11,089 bases of DNA from DATJBC01 sp035515515 (GTDB lineage Bacteria > Actinomycetota > Acidimicrobiia > Acidimicrobiales > UBA8190), in contig DATJBC010000167.1 of the NCBI GenBank assembly GCA_035515515.1, positions 1 to 11,089 on the forward strand. The letters run 5' to 3'. A program made the translations under genes and the position numbers. Positions 1 to 6,346 of the stretch are shown in pieces. Each line of letters starts with the position of its first letter. Positions within the stretch are counted from its first letter, which is position 1. The notes under the pieces are model-generated. The model worked only from the letters and a program-made list of their open reading frames with translations. It did not search any database and was not told the origin of the DNA.

Positions 1-1
1 G

Positions 2-280
2 CTCATCGGGCTGGGCCTCTGGCTGCTGTTGTGGGGGTCGTGGTTCGTCCGGCTGGGCCGGGCCCGCTACCGGTTCCTGCGGACGGGCCGCGGCCGTCGG
101 CGCGGCATGGTCGACCTCTGCATCGTGGCGGCCGTGGCCATCCTGGCCAACGCCTTCTTCGACCCGTCGCTCGAGGGGGCCCAGGTGGGGGCGCTGCTGT
201 GGACCGTCTTCGGGCTCGGGCTCGTGCTCACCAACCCCCGCTGGCTGTCGAGGACGCGCCTGGTCGCGGAAGGAGCCTGA
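2..280 (+). CDS. O-antigen ligase/polymerase-like membrane protein, 3' end only
   Basis: The reading frame is open from base 2 to a TGA at 278-280, giving about 92 C-terminal residues; the start lies outside the window. Two hydrophobic segments are visible: LIGLGLWLLLWGSWFV at the left edge, and a pair of apolar stretches around IVAAVAILANAFF and GALLWTVFGLGLVL. Between the first two lies a strongly basic loop rich in Arg. The phrase ANAFFDPSLEGAQVGALLWT resembles the last periplasmic loop and final membrane helix of actinobacterial O-antigen ligase family proteins (Wzy_C/WaaL type), which join or polymerise lipid-linked glycans at the outer face of the membrane. The family call rests on this tail only, so another polytopic membrane protein is possible. 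The gene converges on the beta-helix gene, with 36 bases between the stop codons. Confidence 0.6.
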   Translation, partial: LIGLGLWLLLWGSWFVRLGRARYRFLRTGRGRRRGMVDLCIVAAVAILANAFFDPSLEGAQVGALLWTVFGLGLVLTNPRWLSRTRLVAEGA

Positions 281-296
281 CCGGGCCCTCGACCCC

Positions 297-316
297 GAGC
301 CCGCCGCGCCGGGCTC
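297..316. terminator. Hairpin between convergent genes, possible bidirectional terminator
   Basis: GAGCCCG at 297-303 pairs perfectly with CGGGCTC at 310-316 around a 6-base loop. It fills most of the 36-base gap between the two convergent stop codons and abuts the TAG of the minus-strand gene. There is no U-tract on either side, so it is not a classical intrinsic terminator. U-less hairpins are common at gene ends in high-GC actinobacteria. Function is inferred from position. Confidence 0.45.
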
Positions 317-3300
317 CTAGGACACCAGGCTCCCGGTGGGGTCGTTGCCGAGCAGCTTCCACGCCGCCCACGTCGGCCACAGGTTGTCCCACGCCAGCCA
401 CCCGCTCACGTAGCCGGCGGGGTCGGAGGCCGCCACGGTGTAGTGGTTGCCGACGAAGCGGTTGTTCTGGGTGGTGAAGATGCCCAGCCCGGCGCCGTCC
501 TGGACGGCACCGGTGGCCCCCTGGGTCATCGAGATGGTGTTGTTCTCGACCAGGACGTTCTGCACCAGGCAGGGGCCGTAGAGGCCCTCTTGACCGGCCG
601 TGTACTCGGTGTTGCACGCGCCGTGGGCCTCATTGGGGCTCTGGATGAGGGTGATGCCGTTGTAGTTGTCGAGGACCCAGTTGCCCGAGACGACGAAGGG
701 GGACGAGGCGCTCGTCGATCCCGAGCCCCGCAGCTGGATGCCGGCGTCCCACAGGTATCCCAGCCTCTGCCCGCCACCGGGAGAGGAGGGCATACCGTTG
801 TGCTCCACGACGTTGCCCGTGATCGAGGCGTTGTAGCTGATCTCCTCGTAGATGCCCGCACCCCAGTTGTTCGACACCGTGTTGTTCTCGATGGTGGTCC
901 CGGTGTTGTTGGTGTCGAACCAGAGGCCGTTGCCCCCGTTGTCGTGGACGTAGTTGCCGGCGACGGTCAACCCGGTCGTGGCCCAGGCCTTCCCGCCTCC
1001 GGCCTCCCAGGTCGCATCCACGGTGAGGGCGGCGTTGTTGAAGGCGATGTCGTTGCCCTGGTACAGACCGCCGGACCCGTGGGCGGCGAAGCCCTCCTGG
1101 GTGTTGTAGTCGATCGTGTTGTCCAGCACTCGCACGCCGCTCCCCGTGGCCACACCGGATGCGGCGTTGTGGGTGATGTGATTGCCCTCGATCGTCCACC
1201 CCGTCCCGCCGAAGGCCTCGACGGCCCCCTGCTGGAGCGGGGTGGCGTAGTCCTCGATGACGAAGTTCTCGACCGTCACGTTCGACGCTCCGTTGTCGAC
1301 GACGGCGTACTGCCGCACGTTGCCCCCGTCGAGGACCGCCTTCTGGTTGTCGCCGTCGAAGGTGTCCCCAGACTTGGGAGCCAGCGACGACACGCTGTAG
1401 GTGCCCGGACCGAAGCAGAACGTCGTGCCCGCCGGTGCCGCGCTGATCAGGGCCTGGGCGTTGCTCGTGGGTGCCACGGCCGTCCCCGCGCAGGCGGCCG
1501 GGGGCGGTGGGGCCGTGGACGAGGTCGTCGTCGGCGGCGGGGCCGTGGTGGGGGGCGGAGCAGGGCCCGTGGACGGGCAACCGCTCGTGGCGAAGGTGCT
1601 GCCGGCGTCCTGACCGCCGAAGTCGTACCCGGAGCCGACGACGTTGGTCTCACCCGCCGTCCACGCTGCCGGGGTCATGCTGTTGCCCTGGGCGAAGCCC
1701 ACGAAGCCCCACGATCCCCCCGACGAGCAGTATCGGTTGTCGGTGAACGAGTCGTTCTGCGTGTTGGACACGTCGTTCGCCACGACGTATCCGGCATATG
1801 GATACGTCGCGCCAGTGGGCCAGGGGCCGATGAGCGTCGAGACGGGGGGTGCGCCGGGCACGCTGAAGAGCCCGTTGAATCCGCAGTAGTCGGCCGGCGT
1901 GCAGTCCGGGCCGATGTCGCTCGGGGTGAAGTTGAAGGTGTTGCCGGTCACCGCCACGTCCTGTGACTTCCACCGGCAGTTGTCGGCGTAGTCGGGGACC
2001 GCCGTCGCCACGCCGTTCACAATGCCGGACGCGCAGGTCGACAGGTTGTAGACGGCGGGGTCGACGAGAGTGCACAGCGCGTCGTCACCGATGCCGCACG
2101 CCCGGTTGGCGTTCTCGTAGATGACCACGCCACCCCAGTTGTCGGTGAAGATGTTGGCACCGACGGCGAGGGTGCTCCCGTAGTTGCCCGGGACGCGGCT
2201 GTCGCTCCCTGACTCCGAGATGTAGAGGGCCGAGTCGGGGAAACCTCCCAGGGCGGGCGAGGGCCCCTGGCCCCACGCGTTGTCGACGAACGCGTTGTCG
2301 GTGATCGCCGCGTTGTAGCTGGTCTCGTAGGTGACGCCCTCGGCCCAGTTCCTGGCGATGTAGTTCCCCGTGATGTCCATGCCGGCGTTGTCGAGCTCGG
2401 CCCAGATGCCCGAGTACCCGTTGTCGTGGACGTAGTTGTCCGAGACGGTGAATCCCCGCGTGTTCGACAGCTTTCCGCCGCCGGAGCATCGGCAGGACAC
2501 GCCGGGGTCGGCGACGGTACCCGTCGCGTCCGCCGTCAGCGCCACGTTCGGTGCGGGCACGACGACCGTGAAGGAGGTGGGCGACAGCACGGAGGCGACC
2601 GACCATGCACCGTCGAGGGCGGGGTCGCTCAGGTTCGCGCACCACGTGAACGAGCATCCGGTGACGTCCCCGATGAGGACGGGGAAGCCCGCCTTCAGGT
2701 TGAGGGGGGACTGGGTCGTGATCGTGGCGACGTCACCGGAGACCGCGTAGGAGGCGGTGAAGGCGGCCTGGTCGTAGGAGCCGTTGACGTCGTTGTAGCT
2801 GATCTCGTTGTCGGTGATGGTGGAGCCGGAGGCCGCCGTCGAGTCGTCGGCGGCGTCGAAGCCGTACTGGTCGTTGTGCGAGAGGCAGTTCTCGGAGACG
2901 AAGTCGTCGCTTCCCACCCCCACTCCGGCGCCCAGGTTGGGGCCGATCGTGTTGTACTCGATGCTCCAGTTCGCTCCGTCGTCGTGGTTGACGACGCTCT
3001 GGCCCTCGCCGGGCGGCGCGAAGTTGCGGATGGTCAGGTACTCGATGGTGACGTTCGAGGCCACCCCGTCGAAGGCCCACTGGCTGCGGTTCTGTCCGTC
3101 GATCACGGCTCCCGGGGCGCCGATGAAGGCGTCGCCCTCCTGGGGCACGAACGTGGCGCTGGGCGACGTCCCCAGCGTGTGCACCCCGGGCGCCAGGTAG
3201 TAGGTGGTGAACGGGGTGAACGAGTACCACCGGTCGTAGGTGGGGTCGTTGTCCCCGGCTGGAATCGTCACCGCACCGGTCGGGGCGGTGGCGGGCCCGG

Positions 3301-3607
3301 AGAGCATGGGCGAGTCCGACCCGCTGCTGCACAGTCGCGTGCCGGCCGGGGGGGTCGTCGGCGCCACGGCGGCACTGCCGCTCAGGGCGTGTCCGACGAT
3401 CGCGCCGATGGGGGCGAGGACGGAGCCAGCCACCAGGAGCGCCCCACCCCAGCCGCCGCGACCGGTGCGCAGGCTGCGTCGCGCGCGGAGGCGCGCACCG
3501 CGGCCGAGAACAGTTCTGATGCCCCCCAACCCCTGCGTGATGACGGTCCTTCCCCCCCAAACGGTGCTGCCGGCGCGGACGCTACCACAGGCCTTCGCCA
3601 CGCCCAA
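317..3607 (-). CDS. Secreted two-module right-handed parallel beta-helix protein
   Basis: The longest frame has 1,096 codons, opening with TTG at 3607. A promoter overlaps that start, so a later start such as the TTG at 3529 (residue 27) is likelier. Residue numbers here use the long frame. An Arg-rich stretch (31-50) and hydrophobic segment (54-76) form a signal peptide or anchor. Module 1 (about 90-676) and module 2 (about 707-1096) are built of Asn-rich coils of the NxIxxN type, typical of Beta_helix/NosD/CASH proteins. They share matching phrases: GVASNVTIEY/GASNVTVENF, NYVHDNG (391 and 885) and ETSYNAAITDN/EISYNASITGN. A Pro/Thr linker lies at 681-704. Residues about 286-372 interrupt module 1 with a beta-sandwich-like segment. 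This fold is used by polysaccharide lyases, C5-epimerases, adhesins and glycan-binding proteins; I cannot assign a reaction. No LPXTG or C-terminal membrane anchor is seen, so it is probably released or cell-associated. Confidence 0.85.
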   Translation of the reverse strand: MGVAKACGSVRAGSTVWGGRTVITQGLGGIRTVLGRGARLRARRSLRTGRGGWGGALLVAGSVLAPIGAIVGHALSGSAAVAPTTPPAGTRLCSSGSDSPMLSGPATAPTGAVTIPAGDNDPTYDRWYSFTPFTTYYLAPGVHTLGTSPSATFVPQEGDAFIGAPGAVIDGQNRSQWAFDGVASNVTIEYLTIRNFAPPGEGQSVVNHDDGANWSIEYNTIGPNLGAGVGVGSDDFVSENCLSHNDQYGFDAADDSTAASGSTITDNEISYNDVNGSYDQAAFTASYAVSGDVATITTQSPLNLKAGFPVLIGDVTGCSFTWCANLSDPALDGAWSVASVLSPTSFTVVVPAPNVALTADATGTVADPGVSCRCSGGGKLSNTRGFTVSDNYVHDNGYSGIWAELDNAGMDITGNYIARNWAEGVTYETSYNAAITDNAFVDNAWGQGPSPALGGFPDSALYISESGSDSRVPGNYGSTLAVGANIFTDNWGGVVIYENANRACGIGDDALCTLVDPAVYNLSTCASGIVNGVATAVPDYADNCRWKSQDVAVTGNTFNFTPSDIGPDCTPADYCGFNGLFSVPGAPPVSTLIGPWPTGATYPYAGYVVANDVSNTQNDSFTDNRYCSSGGSWGFVGFAQGNSMTPAAWTAGETNVVGSGYDFGGQDAGSTFATSGCPSTGPAPPPTTAPPPTTTSSTAPPPPAACAGTAVAPTSNAQALISAAPAGTTFCFGPGTYSVSSLAPKSGDTFDGDNQKAVLDGGNVRQYAVVDNGASNVTVENFVIEDYATPLQQGAVEAFGGTGWTIEGNHITHNAASGVATGSGVRVLDNTIDYNTQEGFAAHGSGGLYQGNDIAFNNAALTVDATWEAGGGKAWATTGLTVAGNYVHDNGGNGLWFDTNNTGTTIENNTVSNNWGAGIYEEISYNASITGNVVEHNGMPSSPGGGQRLGYLWDAGIQLRGSGSTSASSPFVVSGNWVLDNYNGITLIQSPNEAHGACNTEYTAGQEGLYGPCLVQNVLVENNTISMTQGATGAVQDGAGLGIFTTQNNRFVGNHYTVAASDPAGYVSGWLAWDNLWPTWAAWKLLGNDPTGSLVS
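3579..3607 (-). promoter_or_regulatory. Promoter of the beta-helix gene (-35 TTGGGC, -10 TAGCGT)
   Basis: On the minus strand TTGGGC (3607-3602) is followed by exactly 17 bases and then TAGCGT (3584-3579). This fits the sigma-70/SigA consensus TTGACA-17-TANNNT, with three matches in the -35 box and the conserved TA...T in the -10 box. Transcription would start near 3572. The first codon of the longest possible reading frame is the TTG of the -35 box, so the true start codon must lie downstream. A purine-rich GGGGGGAAGGA follows at 3547-3557. Confidence 0.55.
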
Positions 3608-3786
3608 GGGGTTGTTCGACGGCGTGAACTACCCGGTTCGCGGGCGGGCGACACTCCATGCCGTGTGAGGCTCGTGCATGCGCCGCCTCGACGTCCGCCC
3701 CCGAGGGCGGCGTGCGGCCGTTCCACCGACGGCGGCGCCCGTGCGCGAGGTCGGGGAGCGGGCGCAGAGGCAAGGCGTCTACCGTC

Positions 3787-3792
3787 TACACT
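3787..3792 (+). promoter_or_regulatory. Possible -10 box (TACACT) for tRNA-Ile
   Basis: TACACT fits TANNNT and lies 15 bases before the first tRNA base, allowing a short 5' leader. A second TANNNT match, TACCGT, overlaps the region at 3780-3785. No recognisable TTGACA-like -35 box is found at the expected distance, so the call is weak. The rest of 3608-3807 shows nothing else I can name. Confidence 0.35.
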
Positions 3793-3807
3793 GCACCATT
3801 CGCCACC

Positions 3808-3881
3808 GGGGCTATAGCTCAGCCGGTTAGAGCGCAGCACTGATAATGCTGAGGTCGCTGGTTCGATTCCAGCTAGCCCCA
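3808..3881 (+). tRNA. tRNA-Ile, anticodon GAT
   Basis: A complete cloverleaf can be folded by eye. The acceptor stem is GGGGCTA (3808-3814) with TAGCCCC (3874-3880), and the discriminator is A3881. The D stem is GCTC/GAGC (3817-3820, 3830-3833). The anticodon stem is CAGCA/TGCTG (3835-3839, 3847-3851) with loop CTGATAA and anticodon GAT at 3842-3844. The T stem is GCTGG/CCAGC (3857-3861, 3869-3873) with loop TTCGATT. GAT reads the Ile codon ATC (and ATT), which is heavily used in this GC-rich DNA. The CCA tail is not encoded (CCG follows the discriminator), so it is added by nucleotidyltransferase. No copy of the tRNA 3' end is seen elsewhere in the window, so there is no sign that it served as an integration site here. 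Confidence 0.97.
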
Positions 3882-3921
3882 CCGCTGCGGGCGGGACGTC
3901 GCCGCGCCGTCACCACGCACG

Positions 3922-3938
3922 GCGCCTCCCCCGGGCGC
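3922..3938 (+). terminator. Weak hairpin downstream of tRNA-Ile
   Basis: GCGCC (3922-3926) can pair with GGCGC (3934-3938) around a 7-base loop, 40 bases after the tRNA and 26 bases before the preferred acyltransferase start. It has no U-tract. It may end tRNA transcription, but short GC-rich stems arise easily by chance in this DNA. Confidence 0.2.
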
Positions 3939-3950
3939 TGCCCGTCGGGT

Positions 3951-3963
3951 CACAATGGGAGGC
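3951..3963 (+). promoter_or_regulatory. Conserved start region of acyltransferase gene 1 (-10-like CACAAT / GGGAGG)
   Basis: CACAAT (3951-3956) is followed by seven bases, GGGAGGC, and then the ATG at 3964. The paralogue has TCAAAT, seven bases and ATG in the same arrangement. The GGGAGG resembles a ribosome binding site but lies only one base from the ATG, which is too close for normal use. A -10 box seven bases before the ATG would instead fit leaderless transcription, common in actinobacteria. No -35 box is evident, so both readings stay open. Confidence 0.35.
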
Positions 3964-4112
3964 ATGGGGGTTCCCGGCACGCGGGTCGCTGACCCGGCGC
4001 GCCAGGGCCGGCCCGAGCCGACGCGCTTCCTGGCGTCGGGCGACGAGGCGGGCACCGCACCCGAGGACCGGGCCTTCCGCCCCGACGTGGAGGGCCTGCG
4101 GGCGATCGCCGT
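3964..4112 (+). repeat. Direct repeat, copy 1: near-identical 5' coding segment of the tandem acyltransferase genes
   Basis: Bases 3964-4112 align without gaps to 6198-6346. The first 48 bases (16 codons) are identical, and hand counting finds 8 mismatches in 149 bases. After this point identity falls sharply, although the proteins remain alike. Similarity also extends upstream, from TCCCCCGG (3927-3934) to the ATG with small indels. The segment covers the polar N-terminal extension and the first acyltransferase-3 motif. Confidence 0.85.
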
Positions 4113-6111
4113 CCTGGCGGTGGTGCTGTTCCACGCCGGGCTGCGGGCCGTCCCGGGTGGCTACATCGGCGTCGACGTCTTCTTCGTGATCTCGGGCTTC
4201 GTGATCACCGGCGTCCTCCTGCGAGAACGCCGGGCGACGAACGGCACGTCCCTGCTCGCGTTCTACGGCCGCCGGTGCAGACGGATCATCCCCGCTGCCA
4301 CCCTCGTCATCGTGGTCGCGGTGCTCCTCGCCTACGAGTTCGGTGGCTTCAGCATCGGGTCGCAGGCCGCCACCGATGGCCGGTGGGCGGCGGTCTTCCT
4401 CTCGAACTTCCACTTCGCCTCGACCGGCACCAATTACCTCGCCTCCCAGCAGGCCCCGTCGCCCGTGCAGAACTTCTGGTCCTTGTCGGTCGAGGAGCAG
4501 TTCTATCTCGCCTACCCGCTGTTGTTCCTGGTCCTGGCGGGCCGGCGCGGCCTCACGCTCCGAGCCCGCCTGGCCCTGGGCCTGGTGGTGGTGGTGTGCG
4601 CCTCGTTCACCTTCTCGGTCCTGGACACGGCGCACGACGCCACGGGGGCGTACTTCTCCCCCCTCACCCGGGCCTGGGAGCTCGCCCTCGGCGCGCTCGT
4701 GGCGGTGGCCACGCCCCTGCTCCTGCGGGTGCCGGCACGGCTGGGGGCCGCCGCCTCGTGGGTGGGGCTCGGGTCCATCGTGGTGAGCGCGCTGGCCTTC
4801 GACGCCCGGACCGCCTACCCCGGCGCCGCGGTGGCCCTCCCGGTGGTGGGCGCGGTCCTGGTGATCGCCGGGGGGATGTCCGCCCACCCCCTGGGCGCGG
4901 AGGTCGTCCTGGGGCGGGCGCCGTTCCGGGGGGTGGGACGGATCTCGTACTCGCTCTACCTGTGGCACTGGCCGATCCTCGTGGTGGCGGCCGACGCCGC
5001 CGGGAAGCAGAGCCTGCCCGTGCTGGACAACCTCGGCTGGGTCGCGGTGGCGGCGGTGGCCGCGGTCGCCACCTACGTCGTGGTCGAGAACCCCATCCGC
5101 CACGCACGGTTCGCCCTGCGCTCGCGGCTGGTGAGCGTGACCATGGGCGCGGGCCTCGTTCTGGCCACGCTCGGGGCCGTGGCGGTCCAGGCCGACGTCT
5201 TCGCGCTGCCCGGCGGCCAGTCCGGCGCGGCCTCGTCGACCTCGACGTCGGCGTCGACACCGGCCGGCTCGGACGCCGTGGCCGCCGTGGAGCGGCTCGT
5301 CGCCGTGGCGTCACGGATCAAGACAGTCCCCGCGCACCTGGTCCCGCCGCTGCCCGACATCGCCACCCGGGTCAACCTCGGCTTCCCGCCACCGAGCACC
5401 CACTGCTTCGCCGGCTACAACCAGAGCAGCGTCCCGGCGTGCGCCTTCGGTGACGCCACCGCCGCCCGGACCATGGTCCTCTACGGGGACTCCCACGCGG
5501 CCATGTGGTTCCAGGCACTGGACGACCTGGCCGTCCGCGACCGGTGGAAGCTCGTCATCCTCTCCAAGGCCGGGTGCCCCGCAGGGCTGCTGTCGACCCA
5601 CGCGCCCAACGCCTCGGGAGACTGGGCGGCCTGCGACCGGTGGCACACCTTCGCCCTCGACCGCATCAAGGCGCTGGGCCCCGCCATGGTCATCGTCACC
5701 CAGGACCTGCAGCCCAGACCCGACGGCGGCCGCTACAGCGCGACACAGTGGCAGCGCGGGCTCCAGAAGCTCCTGGGCAGGATCGTGGCGCCGGGTGTCA
5801 CGACGTACGTGCTCGGGGACACCCCCTTCGCCGAGGGCCCGGACTGCATCTTCAAGCATCTGCGGAGCGTCCAGGGATGTGCCGTCACCCCCGGGCGCCG
5901 CGCCGCGCAGTACAAGGGCGCCGAGAGCCGTGCGGCGCGCGGCGCGGGGGCGCGCTACATCGACGTCACTGCGTGGTTCTGCTCCCGGAGTTGCAGTCCC
6001 GTGATCGGGGACTACGACGTCTACGTCGACCACCAGCACCTGGGGCTGGCCTACACGCGGTACCTCGAGGGCGCCCTGGCCGAGGTGTTCCGCCTGCGGC
6101 CCACCCCGTAG
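3964..6111 (+). CDS. Acyltransferase-3 membrane protein with C-terminal SGNH domain, copy 1 (OafA/OatA type)
   Basis: The protein has 715 residues from ATG 3964. An in-frame ATG at 3955 would add MGG, but 3964 matches the paralogue. After a 38-residue polar extension comes the acyltransferase-3 domain: RPDVEGLRAIAV from residue 39, with R46 and H57 forming the family's R-X10-H motif. Further marks are GVDVFFVISGF, WSLSVEEQFY (172-181), SYSLYLWHWP (328-337) and VENPIRHARF, over roughly ten membrane helices to about residue 415. A Ser/Thr/Ala linker (about 420-437) leads to an extracytoplasmic SGNH domain with GDSH at 508-511 (nucleophile S510) and D689-H-Q-H692 as the catalytic Asp/His pair. 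Such two-domain proteins move acyl groups, usually acetyl, across the membrane onto O-antigen, peptidoglycan or other glycans; the acceptor is not evident. Eight Cys in the SGNH part match the paralogue and probably form disulfides. Confidence 0.93.
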   Translation: MGVPGTRVADPARQGRPEPTRFLASGDEAGTAPEDRAFRPDVEGLRAIAVLAVVLFHAGLRAVPGGYIGVDVFFVISGFVITGVLLRERRATNGTSLLAFYGRRCRRIIPAATLVIVVAVLLAYEFGGFSIGSQAATDGRWAAVFLSNFHFASTGTNYLASQQAPSPVQNFWSLSVEEQFYLAYPLLFLVLAGRRGLTLRARLALGLVVVVCASFTFSVLDTAHDATGAYFSPLTRAWELALGALVAVATPLLLRVPARLGAAASWVGLGSIVVSALAFDARTAYPGAAVALPVVGAVLVIAGGMSAHPLGAEVVLGRAPFRGVGRISYSLYLWHWPILVVAADAAGKQSLPVLDNLGWVAVAAVAAVATYVVVENPIRHARFALRSRLVSVTMGAGLVLATLGAVAVQADVFALPGGQSGAASSTSTSASTPAGSDAVAAVERLVAVASRIKTVPAHLVPPLPDIATRVNLGFPPPSTHCFAGYNQSSVPACAFGDATAARTMVLYGDSHAAMWFQALDDLAVRDRWKLVILSKAGCPAGLLSTHAPNASGDWAACDRWHTFALDRIKALGPAMVIVTQDLQPRPDGGRYSATQWQRGLQKLLGRIVAPGVTTYVLGDTPFAEGPDCIFKHLRSVQGCAVTPGRRAAQYKGAESRAARGAGARYIDVTAWFCSRSCSPVIGDYDVYVDHQHLGLAYTRYLEGALAEVFRLRPTP

Positions 6112-6197
6112 CCGGGGGCCCCCGCCGCCCCCGCGGGGCGCCGGCCCCGTGCCCGGCCGCTTTCCCCCGGCCCCGCCCGTAGGGTCAAATAGGAGCC
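6112..6197 (+). promoter_or_regulatory. Intergenic region between the acyltransferase genes, with palindromes and start-proximal signals
   Basis: The first half holds the perfect palindromes CGGGGGCCCCCG (6113-6124) and CCCCGCGGGG (6129-6138), the latter able to form a GCCCC/GGGGC stem at 6127-6139. These could end transcription of copy 1 but have no U-tract. The second half (from 6163) resembles the region before copy 1. TAGGGT (6180-6185) or TCAAAT (6185-6190) could be a -10 box, and AGGAG (6191-6195) lies two bases before the ATG, which is close for a ribosome binding site. The region is consistent with separate transcription of copy 2, but does not exclude read-through. Confidence 0.35.
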
Positions 6198-6346
6198 ATG
6201 GGGGTTCCCGGCACGCGGGTCGCTGACCCGGCGCGCCAGGGCCGGGCCGGGCCAGCGCGCTTTCTGGCCTCGGGCGACGAGGCGGGCACCGCACCCGAGG
6301 ACCGCGCCTTCCGCCCGGACGTGGAGGGCCTGCGGGCGATCGCCGT
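6198..6346 (+). repeat. Direct repeat, copy 2: near-identical 5' coding segment of the tandem acyltransferase genes
   Basis: This is the partner of the segment at 3964-4112, with 8 mismatches in 149 bases and the first 48 bases identical, including synonymous positions. The two copies lie 2,234 bases apart in direct orientation. Recombination between them would delete one gene-length unit and leave a hybrid gene in frame. Confidence 0.85.

Noticed and set aside
1490..1580. GGCGG/GTCGTC-rich repetitive stretch resembling a simple repeat
   Set aside because: It is explained as the coding sequence of the Pro/Thr linker of the beta-helix protein on the minus strand.
443..1966. Long plus-strand frame (507 codons) opposite the beta-helix gene, and a similar one at 2426-3817
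   Set aside because: Both are composition-driven shadows. Their translations are low-complexity Gly/Arg/Val-rich with no domain, while the opposite strand has a clear beta-helix pattern.
3808..3881. tRNA-Ile as an attachment site for an integrated element
   Set aside because: No repeat of the tRNA 3' end, no integrase, and no change in composition or gene style is seen on either side within the window.
3382..3882. Minus-strand open frame beginning MGLAGIEPATSALSVLRSNR
   Set aside because: Its N-terminus is the antisense of tRNA-Ile. The phrase GIEPATSALS is a known false protein created by translating across tRNA genes. The rest is antisense or out-of-frame to the start of the beta-helix gene.
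3955..3963. Alternative ATG start of acyltransferase gene 1 at 3955 (adds MGG)
   Set aside because: The paralogue has no equivalent in-frame ATG there, and the strong DNA identity between copies begins exactly at 3964. The upstream ATG overlaps the putative -10 or SD sequence.
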